Shown here: positions 59,101 to 64,000 of the stretch, piece by piece
How the letters are laid out: every line of letters starts with the position of its first letter
How positions within the stretch are numbered: position 1 is the first letter of the stretch
Source of the DNA: Meandrina meandrites
Lineage: Eukaryota > Cnidaria > Anthozoa > Scleractinia > Meandrinidae
Length of the DNA stretch: 64,000 nucleotides
Direction: 5' to 3'
Assembly (NCBI GenBank): GCA_963693305.1
Contig: OY855915.1
Coordinates: forward strand, 8,197,607-8,261,606
Position numbers and translations under genes: made by a program
Notes under the pieces: model-generated
Database searches by the model: none
Seen by the model: only the letters and a program-made list of their open reading frames with translations
Told to the model about the DNA's origin: nothing

Positions 59101-61308
59101 CTACTTCAATATGAATACTTTGTTGGCTGTAAAGCTAGTCACGAGAATACGTCCATCTGGTGCTGTTGCTATTCCAAAAGGATCTGGCAAATGAGTGAGA
59201 GTTTTGCCTGTGAAGCGACCGTCTAACGTAAATTGCTGAACTCGATTATTGTTCCAATCACATACCAGAAGATTACTGTACCTGTCTACAAGCATACCAT
59301 ACGAAAAGTTAAATTTTCCTTCCTGATTCCCTTGTGTTCCAAACTTGTATAAGAAAGTTCCTGACTGATCGTAAACTTTAATACAGCTATTGCCTTCATC
59401 AGATACGAGAAACATGTTTTTGTAAGGAATGCAGCTAGTTGGACAGTTGAGTTTCTCTGGGCCGCTGTCTCCAAATATGGAAATAGTTTCTCCTTCCTTT
59501 GACAAAAAATGTATCCTATGATTGCCGCACTCGGTTACAACAATGCGTCCTTCATCATCTAAACTGACATCAATTGGTTTCTTAAACTCTCCTTTTCCTG
59601 CACCATATTTTCCAAAGCTTTTCACAACAGTTCCTGTCTGGATATTTATGTGTTGAATTCTATGATTCACTTCATCTGCAATTAGAATCTCGTTGTCGTT
59701 AAAAAACGAAACGCTAACTGGGTACTTAAACTGCCCAGAATTTGATCCTTGGTTGCCGATTTTCCTTAAACAGTTGCCGTCTTGATCAAATACAAAAACA
59801 CACTGGCCAGTGTAATCTGTCAAAACTATCTTGCCTTCTGTGTTAACAGAGAATCCATGTAACGCTTGGGGCACGTCTCTTTCAAAGAATTTTAAGTCCA
59901 ACTCACCGACTACAACAAGTTCACGTTCTTTCACCTGCATAGTAAAAGGACAGGTCGGAAGTTTATCGCCATTGATCTTTACTTCAATGCTGTAGGCGCC
60001 CGGTACTGTCGGGGTAAAATTGAGTTGAAGATTACCGTCTTCTTTCTCGCTAACCATCACATTTGTTACATCTTTAGCCCGTTCTATCAGAATTTCAACT
60101 TGATCTTTAAGATCAGCTTGGTTACTCAGCTCCCCTTCAGATGCTTTGGGACATAACGTCAACTCTGCTTCTACACCAGCCTGGAGAGTTTGATCCAGTC
60201 CTTCAAGCGTTGATTGATTTGCGTCTGCCTTTGCAACTGTCCTAATGAAACCCAGCCTCAAGTCCGCCACAGGTGCCGCGGTAAATGTGATAAATGAAGA
60301 CTCGTTTCGTTCAGGAACTTGAACCGTATGAAGTTCTTTAAATCGTTGTTTCAAAGTTTCCTTGTTCGACATGATATCCGAGCTCGAGCTTCTCTGTGCC
60401 AGATTACTAGCAAACTCCACCGCTTGTTTCATTTGCTTGACCAGGGACTCCGCTTCCTGCATAGCAGAGTTAATTACCTCGAGTCTCGACACGCGTGTAG
60501 TCTCGAGTGATGCAATCGCCTCTTGCTCCCGTTCTCGAATCTCTGCGATCATTTGTTCAGCAGCTTGCGAGACTCCACGTTTGGCTGTTTCGACATTTCT
60601 TTCCAGCCTAGAAATAGTTTCTTTGAATTGTTGAATCACTTTACTAAGCTCACTTATCTTTTCCTTGATCATTTCAGCGTCTGACATGATGTTAGGTTTC
60701 TCGTCATGGGCTGCTTTGTCGAGTAAAACGATCTCGTGATTTCGGTGATCCGTTGCTACACAAATATAACAAACACAAGCTCGACACGAAAAGCAGAAAA
60801 ATCTCGTGATTTCTTTCTCATGGAACTTCTGCGAGCAAAACGGCTGTCTCTTCAGCAAGGCTTCGTAATCTTCTGCTTTAAAATCTTTCACTGGTGTGAC
60901 TTTATGCCCTTCGAACGATGCCTTTAACATTTCGTGTGCGTTGTAACAGTCTGGACACATAAATCGTCCACAGTCAAAACAATAGTACATCTGGGAGTTG
61001 GTTTTCCTACATTGGGAACAAGTAATGTTACTTCCATCGCCACTCCGTCGAACAGCAAGGAGACTCAACAAACTGTTGTGGAAGAAACTGCTCGGGAAAC
61101 TTTTGAAGCGATTTCCTTCGGGTAAATCGATTTGGGCTTTACACTCTGAACAGCGGAACTTTCCTCGTCTGTGGCTCGCTCTTGCATGATTCGACAGACA
61201 CTCACAGCAAAATGTGTGAAGACATGATATAGTTTTGGGCTCGTTGTAGATATCGAGACAAATTGAGCAAGTGAGATGTTGTTTGAGGTTTTCCAAAAGG
61301 GACTCCAT
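59101..61308 (-). CDS. TRIM71/LIN-41-type TRIM-NHL E3 ubiquitin ligase, intact copy F
   Basis: A single open frame of 735 residues starts at MESLLENLKQH (ATG at 61,308). In order it has a RING finger with Cys14, Cys17, Cys29, His31, Cys34, Cys37, Cys53 and Cys56; B-box 1 (about 97-135); B-box 2 (about 158-191, with Cys158, His163, Cys172, Cys175, Cys180, Cys183, His188, His191); coiled coil (about 205-330); a filamin/ABP280-type Ig domain (about 340-470); and six NHL blades (about 475-735), each of the G-x-I/V-x-V-T/S-D pattern. This is the class VII TRIM order with two B-boxes, as in TRIM71. Such proteins dimerise by the coiled coil, transfer ubiquitin through the RING with an E2, and use the NHL propeller for protein or RNA targets, mostly in the cytoplasm. 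The intronless frame and full set of zinc ligands argue for function. A GAS-CRE-CCAAT block lies 59-109 bp upstream. The exact substrate is unknown. Confidence 0.93.
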   Translation of the reverse strand: MESLLENLKQHLTCSICLDIYNEPKTISCLHTFCCECLSNHARASHRRGKFRCSECKAQIDLPEGNRFKSFPSSFFHNSLLSLLAVRRSGDGSNITCSQCRKTNSQMYYCFDCGRFMCPDCYNAHEMLKASFEGHKVTPVKDFKAEDYEALLKRQPFCSQKFHEKEITRFFCFSCRACVCYICVATDHRNHEIVLLDKAAHDEKPNIMSDAEMIKEKISELSKVIQQFKETISRLERNVETAKRGVSQAAEQMIAEIREREQEAIASLETTRVSRLEVINSAMQEAESLVKQMKQAVEFASNLAQRSSSSDIMSNKETLKQRFKELHTVQVPERNESSFITFTAAPVADLRLGFIRTVAKADANQSTLEGLDQTLQAGVEAELTLCPKASEGELSNQADLKDQVEILIERAKDVTNVMVSEKEDGNLQLNFTPTVPGAYSIEVKINGDKLPTCPFTMQVKERELVVVGELDLKFFERDVPQALHGFSVNTEGKIVLTDYTGQCVFVFDQDGNCLRKIGNQGSNSGQFKYPVSVSFFNDNEILIADEVNHRIQHINIQTGTVVKSFGKYGAGKGEFKKPIDVSLDDEGRIVVTECGNHRIHFLSKEGETISIFGDSGPEKLNCPTSCIPYKNMFLVSDEGNSCIKVYDQSGTFLYKFGTQGNQEGKFNFSYGMLVDRYSNLLVCDWNNNRVQQFTLDGRFTGKTLTHLPDPFGIATAPDGRILVTSFTANKVFILK

Positions 61309-61867
61309 TGCTAGGCGTCGCTCGACAAAGCTTGCGAAAAAGACAACAGAATCAAGGTGTTTGAGTTTCTGAGAAAACGGAATTAATTAACGTTACAGCT
61401 GTCTGTCTGTGGCCAATCATATTGCATAAAAGTATTTAATTATCCTGTAGTTGTTCATCCGCCTTGCATGTTTATAAATGCTCGTTCGTAGTGCGCTGCG
61501 AGTCTTAGTTTTTAGACAATGAAGGTGACTGAACACAGTTTTTGATACCTTTGCCGCATCTGCAATTTTTCTAAAGCCGTTGATACCTCGGTACACTTCC
61601 GTATTTGATATTTTATTTAGCATGCGTGTCGTTGCCACGGTAACATGATTAGAGATAAACATGCCTTTTAATGGGTTTTATCTTTTTGCAGAAAATTTAG
61701 ACGTTAGATTTTCTCCATTATTTGCCTGGAACAAACTTGTGACAATGCTTTCGTATTTCAATATGGTTGGCCACAGACAGACAGACAGCTGTAACGTTAA
61801 TTAATTCGGTTTTCTCAGAAACTCAAACACCTTGATTCTGTTGTCTTTTTCGCAAGCTTTACTGAGA
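61309..61867. promoter_or_regulatory. Divergent, palindromic promoter region between F and G
   Basis: The proximal flank of F (61,325-61,427) recurs inverted at 61,756-61,860 with only a few differences and one extra CTGT unit. Each arm holds the GAS-like site (61,367-61,375 for F; 61,812-61,820 for G), an ACGTTAC site and a CCAAT-type box (61,413-61,417 for F; mutated to CCAAC in G). The spacer of about 330 bp is ordinary 5' flank. It would be a bidirectional promoter if active. Confidence 0.6.
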
Positions 61868-62956
61868 AAGTAGCCCGCGACGAGAAACCCAACATCATGT
61901 CGGGCGCTGAAATAAAGAAAGATAAGCGAGCTTAGCGAAGTGATTCAACATTTTAATGAAACGATTTCTGAGCTGTCGAAACTGCTAAACGTGGAGTCTC
62001 GCAAGCTGCTGAAAAAAAGATCGCAAAAGATTCAGGAACGAAAAGCGATTGTGTCACTCAAGGGCTTCACGCGTGACGAGGCTCGAGAGAATTAAATCGG
62101 CTATGCAGGAAGCGTAGTCCCTGGTCAAACAAAGGAAACAAGCGGTAGAGTTTGTTAATAATCTGTCACAGAGAAGCTCCATCACGGACATCATGCGAAA
62201 CAAGGAAACATTAAAACAGAGATTTGAAAAGCTGCGTAACGGTTGAAGCTCCTAAACAGAATGAGACTACATTTATCAAATTTACCACGGGTTTTGAAGA
62301 GGACTTGAAATCGCGTTTTATCGAGACCACTGAAAAGATGGCTGACGCAAAACGATCAACACTTGAAGGACTTGATCAACCTCTTCTAGCTGGTGAAGAA
62401 GCAGAATTTACGCTATGCCTCAAAACAACTGAAGGGGAGCTGAGTAATCAGGCTGATCTCAAAGATCAAGTTGAAGTTCTGATAGAGCCCGTTATAGACC
62501 TGACAGAATTAATGTGATGATTAGCGAGAAAGGAGACGGTAATCTTCAGCTCAATTTTACTCCGACAGTACCGGGCGCCTACAGCATTGAAGTAAAGATC
62601 AATGGCGATAAACTTCCGACCTGTCCTTTTACTATGCAGGTGAAAGAACGTGAACTTGTTGTAGTCGGTGAGTTGGACTTAAAATTCTTTCAAGGAGACG
62701 TGCCCCAAGGGTTACATGGAATCGCTATTAACACGGAAGGCAAGATAGTTTTGAAAGGTTACAACGCTGGTAACTGTGTTTATATATTTGATCAAGAAGG
62801 CAACTGTTTAAGGAAAATTGGCAACCAAGAAACAAATTCTGGACAATTTAAGTACTCAGCTAGCGCTTCCTTTTTAAATGACAACGAGATTCTAATTCAA
62901 GGGAATCATAGAATACAACACATAAATATCCAGACAGGAACTATTTTGAAAAGCGA
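61868..62956 (+). pseudogene. TRIM-NHL copy G, inverted and decayed
   Basis: On the plus strand the 5' flank runs straight into the linker before the coiled coil (DEKPNIMSGAE, about 61,883), so RING and both B-boxes are missing. The coiled-coil part (61,900-62,240) has several frameshifts and stops. The filamin part (62,224-62,517) is open, then a change to TGATGA shifts into 62,514-62,999, which covers the filamin end and the first two NHL blades. The sequence stops at a junction with copy H near 62,950. It is the only plus-strand TRIM copy in the window. Confidence 0.88.
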
Positions 62957-63945
62957 TTCCACGAAACTCTTCTGGCAAGTCTCCTTGAAAAAATTTTAAG
63001 TCCAACTCACCGACCACAACAAGTTCACGTTCTTTCACCTGCATAGTAAAAGGACAGGTCGGAAGTTTATCGCCATTGATCTTCACTTCAATGCTGTAGG
63101 CGCGAGGTACTTTCGGAGTAAATTTCAGCTGAAGATTACCGTCTTCTTTCTCGCTAACCATCACATTTGTTACATCTTTAGCGGGTTCTATCAGAACTTC
63201 AACTTGATCTTTGAGATCAGCCTGGTTACTCAGCTTCCCTTCAGATGTTTTGGGGCATAACGTGAACTCTGATTCCGCACCAGCCTGGAGAGTTTGATCC
63301 AGTCCTTCAAGCGTTGATCGATTTGCGTCTGCCTTTGGAATTGTCTCAATGAAACCTAGTTTCAAGTCCGCTAAGGAAGCCGCGGTAAATTTGACAAATG
63401 TAGTCTCGTTTTGTTTAGGAGCTTCAACCGTACGAAGCTCTTCAAATCGCTGCTTCAAAGTTTCCTTGTTCCGCATGATATCCGAGCTTGAGCTTCTCTG
63501 TGCCAGATTATTAGCAAACTCAACCGCTTGCTTCATTTGTTTCAACAGGGACTGCGCATCCTGCATAGCGGAGTTCATTCTCTCGAGTCTAGTCACGCGC
63601 GTAGTCTCGAGTGATACAATCGACTCTCGCTCGCGCTCTCGAATCCTTGCGATCATTTGTTCAGCAGCTTGCGAGACTCCACGTTTAGCGGTTGTCACAT
63701 TTTTTTCCAGCTCAGAAATCGTTTCTTTAAATTGTTGAATCACTTCACTAAGCTCGCTTATCTTTTTCTTGATCATTTCAGCGCCCGACATGATGTTGGG
63801 TTTCTCGTCATGGGCTGCTTTGTCGAGTAAAACGATCTCGTGATTTTGGTGATCCGTGACTATGCAAATTTGACAAACACAAGCTTGACACGAAAAGCAG
63901 AAGAATCTCGTGATTTCTTTCTCGTGGAACTGCTGCGAGCAAAAT
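62950..63945 (-). pseudogene. TRIM-NHL copy H, truncated at both ends
   Basis: The minus-strand frame is open from the B-box 2 region (CSQQFHEKE, 63,945) through the coiled coil and filamin domain to the first NHL strand (GIAF, near 62,955), then runs into copy G sequence read backwards and stops at 62,892. An internal ATG at 63,791 would give a 299-aa coiled-coil/filamin product. RING and B-box 1 are lost because the sequence right of 63,945 switches to distal 5' flank. Confidence 0.85.
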
Positions 63946-64000
63946 GCGTACTTGATTTCTCTTGAGTATTGTGGCTAAATGCATATACAGTGGAAGGTGA
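63946..64000. repeat. Distal module U sequence at the right edge
   Basis: The sequence matches 50,946-51,000 and 11,340-11,394, which lie about 600-1,000 bp upstream of a TRIM start. It shows that the array continues beyond the window. Confidence 0.7.

Overview
The window looks like nuclear DNA of an animal, most likely an anthozoan cnidarian such as a stony coral. The evidence is AT-rich intergenic DNA, no bacterial-style gene packing, a tRNA-derived SINE, a LINE tail, hAT-like, Mutator-like and Crypton-like fragments, and an array of intronless TRIM genes with RING, two B-boxes, coiled coil, filamin and NHL domains (the TRIM71/LIN-41 architecture). The taxon is inferred from this mix and no marker gene fixes it.

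The backbone is a recent, heavily rearranged tandem array of TRIM-NHL units, nearly all on the minus strand. I count eight gene bodies and call them A to H from left to right: A 8.7-10.4 kb, B 15.6-17.0 kb, C 26.8-31.3 kb, D 48.1-50.4 kb, E 55.8-55.9 kb, F 59.1-61.3 kb, G 61.9-62.9 kb (plus strand) and H 62.9-63.9 kb. Three further remnants keep only the promoter and first codons. Only F is intact (735 aa). A has a microhomology-type deletion of the B-boxes plus one stop codon. B has a one-base frameshift and no NHL domain. C has a stop codon, a 2.36-kb transposon and a late frameshift. D is split by a two-base insertion. E is RING only. G and H are fused tail to tail, and F and G are head to head.

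Between the genes the same sequence modules recur, which I name in the features as U/P (5' flank), Q, R, S and T (3' flank). Every U copy carries a TTCNNNGAA (STAT/GAS-like) site, and most also have an ACGTCAC-like site and a CCAAT box, in fixed order just upstream of the start codon. The 3' flanks share a small hairpin 19-mer and a common AATAAA. Comparing empty and filled copies of these modules gives clean insertion boundaries and target-site duplications for many mobile elements: a 1,238-bp Mutator-like element and a 69-bp foldback MITE with the same ends (both with 9-bp duplications), a 677-bp hAT derivative that keeps a BED-like first exon (8-bp duplication), a 2,357-bp TIR element carrying its own NHL-like ORF (6-bp duplication), and a 2,264-bp element with a 19-residue-repeat protein. 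Two transposons sit exactly where duplicated modules are joined out of order.

Other inserted material includes a C-terminal fragment of IST1 (ESCRT-III), a 78-bp minisatellite with 240-bp higher-order organisation, a 0.75-kb imperfect foldback with paired CRE and octamer motifs, and a 110-bp near-perfect palindrome. The region reads as a fast-evolving, birth-and-death cluster of putative E3 ubiquitin ligases (possibly immune), with transposons providing much of the rearrangement.
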